Assembly (NCBI GenBank): GCA_039105265.1
Contig: JAPFFF010000001.1
Location: 5,270,001 to 5,334,000, forward strand
DNA length: 64,000 nt
Direction: 5' to 3'
Source: Tritrichomonas musculus
Taxonomy: Eukaryota; Parabasalia; Tritrichomonadida; Tritrichomonadidae
Shown: positions 46,392 through 57,000 of the stretch, piece after piece
Position numbering within the stretch: position 1 is the stretch's first letter
How the letters are laid out: every line of letters starts with the position of its first letter
Program-made: the position numbers and the translations under genes
The notes under the pieces: model-generated
Told to the model about the DNA's origin: nothing
Database searches by the model: none
What the model saw: only the letters and a program-made list of their open reading frames with translations

Positions 46392-47690
46392 TTAATCATC
46401 ATTTTCGTCATCTTTTTCGTAATGCTGAGGCTTGAAATAGGCTTCCATTGATTTATTTGGTTGAATGAATATCCTCATATTTTCATTGCATTCATTTGTG
46501 TGAATGTAAACTCTGTTGGCAAACGGAAAAGAAATAACAGACAATTTTTTTGAACCAGTCACACAATGATATTCAAGGTAAAGATGATCACCTAGGAATT
46601 CAATTGAAACCAATTCTTCGCATTGGCCGAATGATTGGTAGCAAACATAGTCAACGCTGGGAGGAACTGTAATTCCCTCAATTGAAGACGAATTAAAAAC
46701 GGAATTTGCGATCCTATCCAATTTTGAATTTGGCTGGAATTCAATAGTTTTCAGTTGTTTACAACTCGAAAATATAGGACCTTCTAACTTTGTCACACTT
46801 GATGGCATAATAAACCTTTGAATTGAACAGTTTACAAAGGCATGCCGGCCGATCGATTTGAGTTCAGAGTCATCCTCAAATTCAATCGATTTGAGTGAAC
46901 AACAATCGGCAAAACAAGATGATGATATTCGTTTAACATAGGATGGAATAACAACTTTTTCAATATCACGACTTGAAATCATGAAAATGTCAAAAATGTC
47001 ACTTTTTGAATCAGTTTTTCCAACCATGATTTTTTGATCATAAAGAGAAAAATTTTTGTTTTCTGGAGCAATTGAAATATTTGTTAATTTTGGAAGACCA
47101 AAAAATGCTCCATCATTAATTTCTTTCACTTTTTGAGGAATAGCGAGAGTTTCAATCGGACAAACGCTGATTGCCCTTTCATCTATTTTTTCTAATTGTG
47201 AATCCGGGCCAAAAGTAATGGATTTAAGTTCATCACATATACAAAATGTTGAAGAGTGAAGAATTTTCACTTTTGATGGAACTTCAAACTTATCAATTAA
47301 TGTATTTAAAAATGCATTTTCTCCAAAAGAAAAAATAGGTGAATTTTGAGGAATTTGAATTGATTTTAGTTTATCGCATAAATTAAAAACGTTATTGCCA
47401 AATTCAGTTACTGTTATTGGAATATTGATTGATTCAATTGAACTGCTTTCAAATGCATTATCTTCAATCTTTTTAACCATTGAATTCTCTGGAAATGAAA
47501 TATTTCGAATATTATTGTTATTTTTAAAAGATTCTTTGCCAATACATGTAATAACATATACATAATGTAAATACGTAATTGAAAAAGGAATAAAAACATC
47601 ATTTGAAGCCTTTTCAGAATAAACAACTGTTGCTGTAAAGCCGGTTAAATTTATTTCATAATTTAATTCATTTTTTTGAACAAAATACAT
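46392..47690 (-). CDS. BspA-type leucine-rich-repeat protein
   Basis: 432 residues made largely of TpLRR/BspA repeats of about 23 residues with the pattern I--P--V--I----F--C--L--I-F (for example NIPITVTEFGNNVFNLCDKL, SIQIPQNSPIFSFGENAFLN). The C-terminus is charged (HYEKDDENDD) with no membrane helix, so it is likely cytosolic or released. BspA-like proteins form the largest trichomonad gene family and several are surface adhesins (family knowledge). This is the intact copy of a gene whose duplicate (37087-37566 plus 39288-39403) is dead. There is no clear Inr before the ATG. Confidence 0.88.
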   Translation of the reverse strand: MYFVQKNELNYEINLTGFTATVVYSEKASNDVFIPFSITYLHYVYVITCIGKESFKNNNNIRNISFPENSMVKKIEDNAFESSSIESINIPITVTEFGNNVFNLCDKLKSIQIPQNSPIFSFGENAFLNTLIDKFEVPSKVKILHSSTFCICDELKSITFGPDSQLEKIDERAISVCPIETLAIPQKVKEINDGAFFGLPKLTNISIAPENKNFSLYDQKIMVGKTDSKSDIFDIFMISSRDIEKVVIPSYVKRISSSCFADCCSLKSIEFEDDSELKSIGRHAFVNCSIQRFIMPSSVTKLEGPIFSSCKQLKTIEFQPNSKLDRIANSVFNSSSIEGITVPPSVDYVCYQSFGQCEELVSIEFLGDHLYLEYHCVTGSKKLSVISFPFANRVYIHTNECNENMRIFIQPNKSMEAYFKPQHYEKDDENDD

Positions 47691-47760
47691 TTATGCAATT
47701 TCAACTTTTTGATAAGGTTTTTTCATAAACTAAGTTTATGTATTCATTTTAAAAAAATTC

Positions 47761-47832
47761 GCATCTGCAGGGACTCGAACCCGGAATCTCCTCCTTAGAA
47801 GGGAGGCGCATTATCCATTATGCTACAGATGC
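47761..47832 (-). tRNA. tRNA-Arg (anticodon UCU)
   Basis: A 72-base cloverleaf on the minus strand: acceptor GCATCTG pairs with CAGATGC; the D-arm region contains TAGCATAATGGATAATGC; anticodon stem CCTCC/GGAGG with loop CTTCTAA gives anticodon TCT; T-arm CGGGTTCGAGTCCCTG. No intron. It reads AGA, a common codon in this AT-rich genome. It lies between two BspA-type genes. Confidence 0.95.
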
Positions 47833-47916
47833 ATCTGCTAATTCAAAATAATTATAATAAAAATAGTTTATTACTAGTAATCAAATTATAAAAGAATAAT
47901 CAGATAAAAATCGACA

Positions 47917-50412
47917 ATGGAGGCAGAATCGTTCAAAATCCCTATTGAAGAATTTGAAGAAGACATTGATCTAGAATTGCCTAGAGAAAAAAAGAAAGAT
48001 ATTCTTGATCTTTTCACGAATTCTAATAAAATTTGTTCTAAAGATGAATTCAAAAAAATTTCTTATAAACTTCATGCTGCGTGCAGAGATTGCAATTTGG
48101 AATTAATTAAAATTTTGTTGGGTAAAACGATCAAAAATGAATCATTAGATCTCAGTTTCAAAATTGACGAAACAAGTCAAACAGCATCACTATTTAATTC
48201 AAACGAGAATGTTAGCGAACTTAATATTCCACGAACAGTTCAACATGAAAATACTGAATATTTAATCACGAGTATTAGTGGCATTAATGCAAACACTAAA
48301 AGAAACATTGAAAGAATCAATTTTACAGAAGATTCAGCAATCAAAACAATTTATAACTATGCATTTTCAAATTCAAATATCGAAGAAATTTTAATTCCAT
48401 CAAAAGTTTCCAAAATATGTGAAGGCGCATTTAGTTGTTGCCTATATCTAGCAAAAGTTGAAATTCCACCAAATTCAAATTTACAAACAATTGAATCAAA
48501 TGTATTTTATAATACATATATCAAAGAACTATATTTTCCATCAAGCTTGAAAGAATTGAAAGAGGGATGGTGTAATTTTACAAATAACTTGACCAAAATT
48601 ATAATTTCACCATCGAATGGTCAATTCATATTTATAGACGATAAATGCTTACTAGGTAAAAGTGAATTAAGTAAAGAAGAATTTGACAATCTTTTATTTG
48701 TACGTCGAGACATCGAAGAATTTTCTATTCCATCAAATATCAAAGTCATATCACCATTTGCATTTCATCAATGTAAAAATCTTACAAAAGTTGAAATTCC
48801 AGGAAATTCTAATTTAGAAACGATTGGCAAATATGCATTTTCAGAATCAAAGATTGAAGAAATTTTTATTCCACCAAAAGTTTCAATAATATGTGAAAAT
48901 GCATTTTATTTATGTGAAGATCTTACAAAAGTTGAAATTCCATTGAATTCCAATTTACAAACAATTGAATCAAATGCATTTTATAATACAAAAATCGAGG
49001 AACTATATTTTCCATCAAGCTTGAAAGAATTGAAAGAGGGATGGTGTAATTTTACAAATAACTTGACCAAAATTATAATTTCACCATCGAATGGTCAATT
49101 CATATTTATAGACGATAAATGCTTACTAGGTAAAAGTGAACTAAGTAAAGAAGAATTTGACAATCTTTTATTTGTACGTCGAGACATCGAAGAATTTTCT
49201 ATTCCATCAAATATCAAAGTCATATCATCATTTGCATTTTTAAATTGCGAAAATCTTAGGAAAATTGAAATTCCAGGAAATTCTAATTTAGAAACGATTG
49301 GCAAATATGCATTTCCAGAATCAAAGATTGAAGAAATTTTTATTCCACCAACAGTTTCAATAATATGTGAAGGCGCATTTTATTACTGCCATAATCTTAC
49401 AAAAGTTGAAATTCCATTGAATTCCAATTTACAAACAATTGAATCAAATGCATTTTCAGAATCAAAGATTGAAGAAATTTTTATTCCACCAAAAGTTTCA
49501 ATAATATGTGAAAATGCATTTTATTTATGTGAAGATCTTACAAAAGTTGAAATTCCACCAAATTCCAATTTACAAACAATTGAATCAAATGCATTTTATA
49601 ATACAAAAATCGAGGAACTATATTTCCCACCAAGTTTAAAAGAATTGAAAGAGGGATGGTGTAATTTTACAAATAACTTGACCAAAATTATAATTTCACC
49701 ATCGAATGGTCAATTCATATTTATAGACGATAAATGCTTACTAGGTAAAAGTGAATTAAGTAAAGAAGAATTTGACAATCTTTTATTTGTACGTCGAGAC
49801 ATCGAAGAATTTTCTATTCCATCAGATATCAAAGTCATATCACCATTTGCATTTCATCAATGTAAAAATCTTACAAAAGTTGAAATTCCAGGAAATTCTA
49901 ATTTAGAAACGATTGGCAAATATGCATTTTCAGAATCAAAGATTGAAGAAATTTTTATTCCACCAACAGTTTCAATAATATGTGAAGGCGCATTTTATTA
50001 CTGCCATAATCTTACAAAAGTTGAAATTCCACCAAATTCAAATTTACAAACGATTGAATCAAATGCATTTTCATATACCAAAATCAAAAAAATTTTTATT
50101 TCAACAAAAGTTTCCAAAATATGTGAAAATGCGTTTTATTTATGTGAAGATCTTACAAAAGTTGAAATTCCACCAAATTCCAATTTACAAACAATTGAAT
50201 CACTTGCATTTTCATATACAAATATCACATCAATTTTTATTCCATCCAAAGTTTCACAAATATGTGAAAATGCATTTTATTACTGTGATAATCTTCAAAT
50301 TGTTGAATTTTCAGAAGAATCAATATTGAAATCATTTCCATTGCCGGCTTTTAGTGATTGCCTCAAATTAATATTCATGATTCCAGTATCATTAAAAAAA
50401 TTAATTCAATAA
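47917..50412 (+). CDS. BspA-type leucine-rich-repeat protein with a triplicated block
   Basis: 831 residues. Residues 1-75 look ankyrin-like (LHAACRDCNLELIKILLGKT). The rest is BspA/TpLRR repeats. A block of about 160 residues containing LYFPSSLKELKEGWCNFTNN, SPSNGQFIFIDDKCLLGKSE and LFVRRDIEEFSIPS occurs three times with near-identical DNA (about 48530-48740, 49000-49215 and 49615-49820), showing recent internal duplication. No signal peptide or membrane helix. Ankyrin-plus-BspA genes are common in trichomonads. Function unknown; ligand binding or adhesion is possible. Confidence 0.85.
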   Translation: MEAESFKIPIEEFEEDIDLELPREKKKDILDLFTNSNKICSKDEFKKISYKLHAACRDCNLELIKILLGKTIKNESLDLSFKIDETSQTASLFNSNENVSELNIPRTVQHENTEYLITSISGINANTKRNIERINFTEDSAIKTIYNYAFSNSNIEEILIPSKVSKICEGAFSCCLYLAKVEIPPNSNLQTIESNVFYNTYIKELYFPSSLKELKEGWCNFTNNLTKIIISPSNGQFIFIDDKCLLGKSELSKEEFDNLLFVRRDIEEFSIPSNIKVISPFAFHQCKNLTKVEIPGNSNLETIGKYAFSESKIEEIFIPPKVSIICENAFYLCEDLTKVEIPLNSNLQTIESNAFYNTKIEELYFPSSLKELKEGWCNFTNNLTKIIISPSNGQFIFIDDKCLLGKSELSKEEFDNLLFVRRDIEEFSIPSNIKVISSFAFLNCENLRKIEIPGNSNLETIGKYAFPESKIEEIFIPPTVSIICEGAFYYCHNLTKVEIPLNSNLQTIESNAFSESKIEEIFIPPKVSIICENAFYLCEDLTKVEIPPNSNLQTIESNAFYNTKIEELYFPPSLKELKEGWCNFTNNLTKIIISPSNGQFIFIDDKCLLGKSELSKEEFDNLLFVRRDIEEFSIPSDIKVISPFAFHQCKNLTKVEIPGNSNLETIGKYAFSESKIEEIFIPPTVSIICEGAFYYCHNLTKVEIPPNSNLQTIESNAFSYTKIKKIFISTKVSKICENAFYLCEDLTKVEIPPNSNLQTIESLAFSYTNITSIFIPSKVSQICENAFYYCDNLQIVEFSEESILKSFPLPAFSDCLKLIFMIPVSLKKLIQ

Positions 50413-51296
50413 GAACATAATTGAATAATAAAATTAAAATAACCGCCAATTGATTTAGGTGATAATGAAAAAGAAATCATTGCTTCATTGAATGATGACG
50501 AATTTCCAATATCTTCTTCTTCATTAATAATTTCAATAAAATGTTCTTTAATAGCTTTATAGTTGTCTGAAAAATAACAGTTTCTTTTCATTGCTTCACT
50601 AAAAAAATTCATTTTGAATATTTGATTGGTGAAAATTTGTATTGTTGATCATGAAGAATGCAAATTGATGGCTTTTAAAAATAGATGAGAAGCAATTTGG
50701 AACTGAAGTATCATAAGAACCATATGATTCAATTTTGGACTTTGCTTCATTCAATATTTGAATATGCTCTGAACTTTTTCTTAACGTAATATCAGAATCA
50801 AAACATGAACGGAAAATCCAAAATATTATTTTGGATTATGATAGCTAACATTATATGATTTGCTTGTAAAATCAACTTCATCTTTTTTATCCATCTTATT
50901 ACAACTAATAAATTCATCAACTTGTTCATCTGTAATTTCAATTGAAGAACGATTATAATGCACTGAAAAATTCTGTGGATTATTAAAATTTTCAATGAAT
51001 TCCTTGATTTTACTTAATTGATATAAAATTTTGGTTAAACCCATTTTAGCTCTAGAAGAATAAGCTAATATTTCATCCATAACTTTTTCTGCATTAAATA
51101 ACGAAATGAAAATGTAAAGCATTGAAAAAGTTCGTATTAATGTAATGTCTACAATATTTTTAAACATCAAGGGAAAAAAGAATCCAATATTTTGGGCCAA
51201 TATAACGATATAAAAAGGCAATAAAAGGCAGAAAGGGATCTTTTCAATCTTCTGTTTTGGTAAAAAATTATATGCCAATAAAAAATTAAGAATCAA
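50406..51296 (-). pseudogene. Broken multi-pass membrane protein gene
   Basis: Host gene remnant in several frames. 50826-51296 encodes a hydrophobic start (KIPFCLLLPFYIVILAQNIG, FFFPLMFKNIVDITLIRTFS) then a soluble part (FNNPQNFSVHYNRSSIEITD). 50612-50808 continues in another frame (HIQILNEAKSKIESYGSYDT). 50406-50612 has a last scrap (MKRNCYFSDNYKAIKEHFIE). At least two frame changes are needed between them, so it is dead. The plan is reminiscent of the large trichomonad multi-pass (cyclase-like) proteins, but I cannot assign the family. Confidence 0.55.
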
Positions 51297-51591
51297 TGAA
51301 AATCCATTGGGTTAAAAAAGTGACAATTATACTTTAATTAAGGGCAAAATTGTTTTTTCTATATTTTGAATAGTCTCTTTATTGAAAAAGTTCAGTGCAA
51401 TTATAAAGTAAATGCAAAATCTTCTTTTATAAAAAAAAAAAAAATCTTCTGTTTTGGTAAAAAATTATATGCCAATAAAAAATTAAGAATCAATGAAAAT
51501 TCATTGGTTTAAAAAAGTGACAATTATACTTTAATTAAGGGCAAAATTGTTTTTTCTATATTTTGAATAGTCTATTTATTGAAAAAGTTCA
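51247..51591. repeat. 148-bp direct duplication
   Basis: 51247-51394 and 51444-51591 are almost identical (ATCTTCTGTTTTGGTAAAAA start; TTTATTGAAAAAGTTCA end), separated by 49 bases including an A-run. It includes the 5' end of the membrane-protein remnant. Confidence 0.85.
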
Positions 51592-51766
51592 AGAGCCAAC
51601 TTTGCCTTTAAATTAAAATTAAAAAAAAATATGAATAATTGGTTCCAATTTGTGTCATGAAATAGACTTCTTAAGATATTCAATTTTGATCAGTTTATTA
51701 ATTTCAAAATTGTTTATGAATTGAAGAACTTTTCAAATTATGTCTCATTTTTTTTATATCACTTAA

Positions 51767-52342
51767 ATGCATGATGGAATTAATGAAAAGGAAAAATGTT
51801 ATTTTGAATCACCTGAAAATAAAACTATTGAATTTACCATTTATATATGTCAACCTTTTCATCATATCAAACATATAAAACTCAATGAAAATAGTTCAAT
51901 ATCAATATTGAATGATATTTATCCAAAAGATTCATTGTATATTTATAGTGGGCAAATTCTAGATATTTCAAGATCTTTCGTTTATTATAACATAAAGAAA
52001 GATAATAAAATTGTATTAATCCCACCAAATATGAAGAAGATAAATCCAAATTTCATTGATAAATGGCTAAAATTGACTAATGATAAAGAACAATTTGAAG
52101 ATATGGTAAATATTAAAATGAAAAAAACTAGTAGAAGGGAACTTGCAAGGCTTCGAGACATCAAATGTATGAAAAAAGAACTCAAACAAAAGCGTTTTTG
52201 TTTAAAACATAAATTGCTAAACATGCAATCTTTTGGAATTGAAAAACAATTTTATGTAAATAACAAAGAAGAAGAGCAATTAAACGTTGAATATGATTTA
52301 TTGAATACACCATCTATTGATCCTCTCCCAATCATTTGGTGA
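51767..52342 (+). CDS. Small protein with a possible ubiquitin-like fold
   Basis: 191 residues. Residues 20-90 follow a ubiquitin-like rhythm: a strand (IEFTIYICQPF), a start of helix, then SLYIYSGQILDISRSFVYYN and KIVLIPP, resembling the L-Y-G--L-----Y-I---I-L end of such domains. The second half is helical and basic (KKTSRRELARLRDIKCMKKE). The ATG follows Inr-type sequence (CTCATTTTTTTTATATCACT). Family not proven; it is an uncharacterised host gene. Confidence 0.55.
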   Translation: MHDGINEKEKCYFESPENKTIEFTIYICQPFHHIKHIKLNENSSISILNDIYPKDSLYIYSGQILDISRSFVYYNIKKDNKIVLIPPNMKKINPNFIDKWLKLTNDKEQFEDMVNIKMKKTSRRELARLRDIKCMKKELKQKRFCLKHKLLNMQSFGIEKQFYVNNKEEEQLNVEYDLLNTPSIDPLPIIW

Positions 52343-54083
52343 TAAAATTATATATTGACAAACTTAATACAAATTTTTAATTTTATTAAATATAAAATTT
52401 ACCATAAATAGGAACATTTAATGTCTTTTTATCATATCATTTTATTGATGGGTGTACTTTATCATGGTTATAAAACCATGAATTGTAAATCTTTACTTTT
52501 TGCATATACTGTATAATTGCACTGGACCATAGAATTGTAAATGTTTACTTTTTGTATATACCGTATAATTGCACAGGATCATAGAAAATGCTCATATATA
52601 AAGAGAAAATTTGTCATTAAGAATTTTAATTGTAAAGGTATTTTGTCATATCTATGAAAAATGAGCAGATTGAAAATGACATATAATATTTATAATAATG
52701 CAATTTCATGATTTTCACAGTTTTTTTTATTTTTGAGAAAAGATATTTTATAATTTTCTGTAAAATGGAAAAGTAACACTTTTTCCCGATGATACATTCA
52801 AATTTGAATGAAGTAAAAGATAGGAAACTCTTTTCTAATTATTTTTTGAAAAGCACATTGAATTATTTGCGGCATTAACAAATTTTCAATAAAAATAATA
52901 ATAATAACTTTATTAGAGTTTTATAAATAAATATGAATGGCTCTAACATAAACATTTTAAAAATATTTGAGTTTTGAATATTATATCAAATTTTTCATAA
53001 AAAAAGATCATTAGCCCCAAAATCAGATATACCTTGAAATCATCTTTATATTATGTATTACAAATTATATGCAATAGAATCACATTTGATCTAGCAGAAG
53101 ATTTTAAATTAAAAATTTACATCAGAAAGTTTTATGCCTGCTTTAAATGATAATTATATTCAATCCAATGTTTTAGGCTATTTTCCACAGAAAGTATCAT
53201 GCTTTATGGTATTCTGTATAGATCCTTTGAAAATATAAGTAAATATATAGTTTTTAGTTCTACCATAAATAACTTTTTGCATTTGAAGTCTAGCATGTTA
53301 AAAAAACAATATAAACTAATAATATAACGTGGATAAAGCGTTGGAAAAACTAACTATCTTTGTTAGTTTAATTTAAATTTTCTGAATAGAAAAAAAATTG
53401 TAAGATTTCATTTTTAATTGGAAAATGAACAAAATTCTTTGCATTATTGATAGAATCTTAGTCAATTTGCCTTTTTTGTTCTAATCAAGCATCATATTTT
53501 CTTGTCTAAAATTACGAAATTAATTAATCATATTTAAAAAAGATTTGATCTTTTCTCTCTCCTTGCAAGTGAGAAATCATTGTTTTCTTTTAGTAATTAA
53601 TGACGACCCATAAAATTCAAATTTATCAATTTTCAAAAACAATTTCATGAATAGTTTGTATAAAATTCAATTCCAAATATGAATGCATCTTGCTTAATCA
53701 ATATGAATTAAAGTATTAGTAATATAATAAATTTATTGTGTTTAACTTTTTTTTACAAGGTTAATATGTATGTTGTTAAAACCAGTTTGTTCATATAAGT
53801 TCATCTTTGTGAATTCAATTCCGTGCTTTTTTTCTCAATTTAAAGCATTTAATTATCTAATCAAGGTTTCTTCCAAGTGTTCTCATTGTTTTCCTAATGG
53901 ACATAAACTAATAAATAAATTGGCATTCAATCTGTTTCAAGAAAAGATTCTCAAACTTTTTTGAAGATAACAAGCTTGTTATCAAATTAAAAATCAAATA
54001 CAGTAAATATAAGATAATTTAAAATAAAATTAAATTTAAGAAAAAAAGCTGAATAGAATTCTCAGTTCTACAGAATATCTTAA
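52343..54083. other. Long AT-rich intergenic stretch
   Basis: No convincing gene. It holds a tandem 52-base duplication (52480-52583, unit GAATTGTAAATCTTTACTTT...) and otherwise unique AT-rich sequence. Small frames such as 53770-53964 have no supporting features. Confidence 0.6.
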
Positions 54084-57000
54084 CTAACAAATAGAACATC
54101 GATGTTCCAAAGAAAAATAAGATAATCTTGCCTTTGGGTTTAAATTATTATGAGCCATTTTCATATATTTTATTGCTTCTAGTTTGTTAGTAGGATTTAA
54201 ATCATCTTTTGACAACATCAGAGCATAATTATACATTGCATCATCATTTCCTTTTTCAATTCCAATTTTATAATATTTTTCAGCTTCTTCTTTATTAATG
54301 TCAACGCCATCACCATCACGAATCATATTTGCATACTTTACAATTGCTGTAACTTTTCCTTTATCAGCTGCCATTTTATAATAAAAAGCAGCGAGTTGTT
54401 TATTAGCAACAATTCCTTCACCATTGTACAACATTTGTGCATAAAAAAACATCGATTCCGTGTCACCCAATTCGCAACCAAGTTTATAATATTTGATTGC
54501 TTCTTCGATGTTTAGTTCTATATCATCATTGCCTTTTGTTAGAAGAAGAGTAACGTTATTGATTGCCAGTATGTATCCTTTATCAGCTGCCATTTTATAG
54601 TATTTAAAACCTTCTTCTTTATTCATTGGAATCCCTTCTCCTTTGAATAACATAAAACCGTAAGAATTCATTGCTTGTGGATTTCCTTTATCAGCAGCCA
54701 TTTTGTAATATTTCGCTGCTTCAATTTTATCAACTGGTATTCCATCTCCTATCTTTAACATGTCTGCATAATAAACCATAGCTACACAAAAACCTCTTTC
54801 AATTGCCATTTTATAATATTCAGCTGCCTTTTGACAATCTTTTTCAACTCCTAGTCCTTTTCGATACATCCAAGCAATGCTTGCCATTCCTAAAACACAT
54901 CCTTTATCGACCAAGTCTAGGTAGATTTTTTTTGCAAGTTCCGTGTCAGCTGGAACACCATATCCATTCTCGTAAATTCTCGCATAATTAATCGCCGATG
55001 ACTTATCTCCTCTTTCCATTCCCATTTTGTAGTATTTTAAGGCTTCTTCAATGTTGACAGGAACTCCAATTCCTTCTTGCAAGAAGTAGCCACAATTGTA
55101 CATTGCTTTAGGATCTCCCTTTTGGATTGCTTCTTTAAGTAATTCGATTGCTTTTTCGCAATTTTTTGGAATTCCGTCACCATCAGACAACATAAGTGCA
55201 TAGTTAACCATTGCATGCGTGTTTCCTCTGTCAATTGCCATTTTGTACAATTTTACAGCTTCTTCTTTGTTTGCAGGAATTAAGTTCCCTTTCTGCAGCA
55301 TTAAAGCATAACTATTCATTGCATTGTCATCGTTAAGAGCGATTGATTTCTTGAAGTATTTGACAGCCTCTTCTACATCAACAGGGGTTCCATCTCCTTC
55401 TAATAAAATTTGTGCATAATTGAAGCATGCTTCTTTATGATCTCGATCTGCAGCAATTTTGTAATATTTATTCGCTTCTTCTTTATTAACTTGAACATTT
55501 TGTCCTCTAGATAACATTTCGGCATAATAAAACATTGCATTTGTGTTGTCTTTGTCAACAGCCATTTTGAAATATTTAAATGCTTCTTTTTGATCTGCTA
55601 GAATTCCAAAGCCTTTGTATAACGATATTGCATAGTTGTACATTCCTTCAGAGAATCCTTTATCTGATGACATCTTAAAGTATTTAACAGCTTCTTCTTT
55701 ATTGGCAGGAATATCTTTACTCTCAGAGAGAAGAGTCCCATAATTGGACATTGCTACTGGATCGCCTCTTTCTATTGCCATCTTGTAATATTTAATGGCT
55801 TCTTCAATGTTCTTCGGAATTCCATCGCCATTTTGCAGCATTAATGCATAGTTATTCATTGAATTTGAATTCCCTTTGTCAATTGCAATTTTATAACATT
55901 GGGCTGCAAATTCTTTGCTCATTTGAATTTCTTTCCCATTGTATAGCATTGATCCTAAAATGTGCATCGCTTCAGGATCACCAATTTCAACTAGTTTCTT
56001 GAAATATTCTTTTGCAAGTTCTTCATCAGCCGAAATTCCATCACCTTTAAGCAGCATCAATGCATAATTAAGAAGAGCAAGTTGATTACCTCCATCAATG
56101 GCAAATTTCAAGTACTTAACTGCTTCGTTTGGATCTTTTTGAACTCCGTCTCCTTTCGATAAAATGAAGCCATAATTATATGCAGCAGTTGCATTACCTT
56201 TATCAGCGCAAAATTTGAAATATTTGGCTGCTTCTTCTTTATTAATTGGGACTCCATCGCCTTTCAACAACTTCAAAGCATAATTGTTGTAAGCAATCAA
56301 GTTTCCTTTATCCATCGCCATCTTCAGATATTTCAATTCTTCTTCTTTATTTGAATGATTTTCATCTTCTGCAGATATCATGAACGCATAATTGACCATT
56401 GCATCAGAATCTCCATGATCAATCGCCAATTTATAATACTTAATGGCTTCTTCTTTATCTTGTGGAACTCCGACTCCCAATTGAAGCATTGTTGCATAAG
56501 ATGTGTATGCTTCAATGCAACCGTTCTTTGCTGCAACTTCGATTAATCTGGCTCCTTTGTTGTTTTTAGTATGAAATCCTTCTCCAGCTAAAAGAAGTGA
56601 GCCATATTGGAACATTGAACTAAAGTGGCCTCTGTCGCTTGCTCTTTTGAAAAGTTTTTGTGATTCTTCTGTTGATTCTGCTAACATTTCAATAGCCAGC
56701 TTGTACATGGATTCAATGTCACCATAATTGATTGCCTTTTCTAAATATTTGTTCGATTCTTCTTTGTTCATTACAACTTTGTCTCCTCTCTTTAACATGT
56801 CTGAATAATAACGACATGCTTTTTTATTTCCTTTGTCAGCTGCTTTCTTAATATACTTGATTCCTTCTTCTTCTTCATTTTGGTTGATCAGAATCAAACC
56901 ATATTTGAACATAGCTTTATGAAAGTTGTTTTTAGCTGATTTTTCATAGTATTTAATTGACTCATTTTGCTGATTTAATATGTCAAGAACTTTGCCATAT

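Noticed and set aside
53770-53964. 64-codon plus-strand frame in the long intergenic stretch
   Set aside because: No Inr, no family resemblance and no protein-like pattern.
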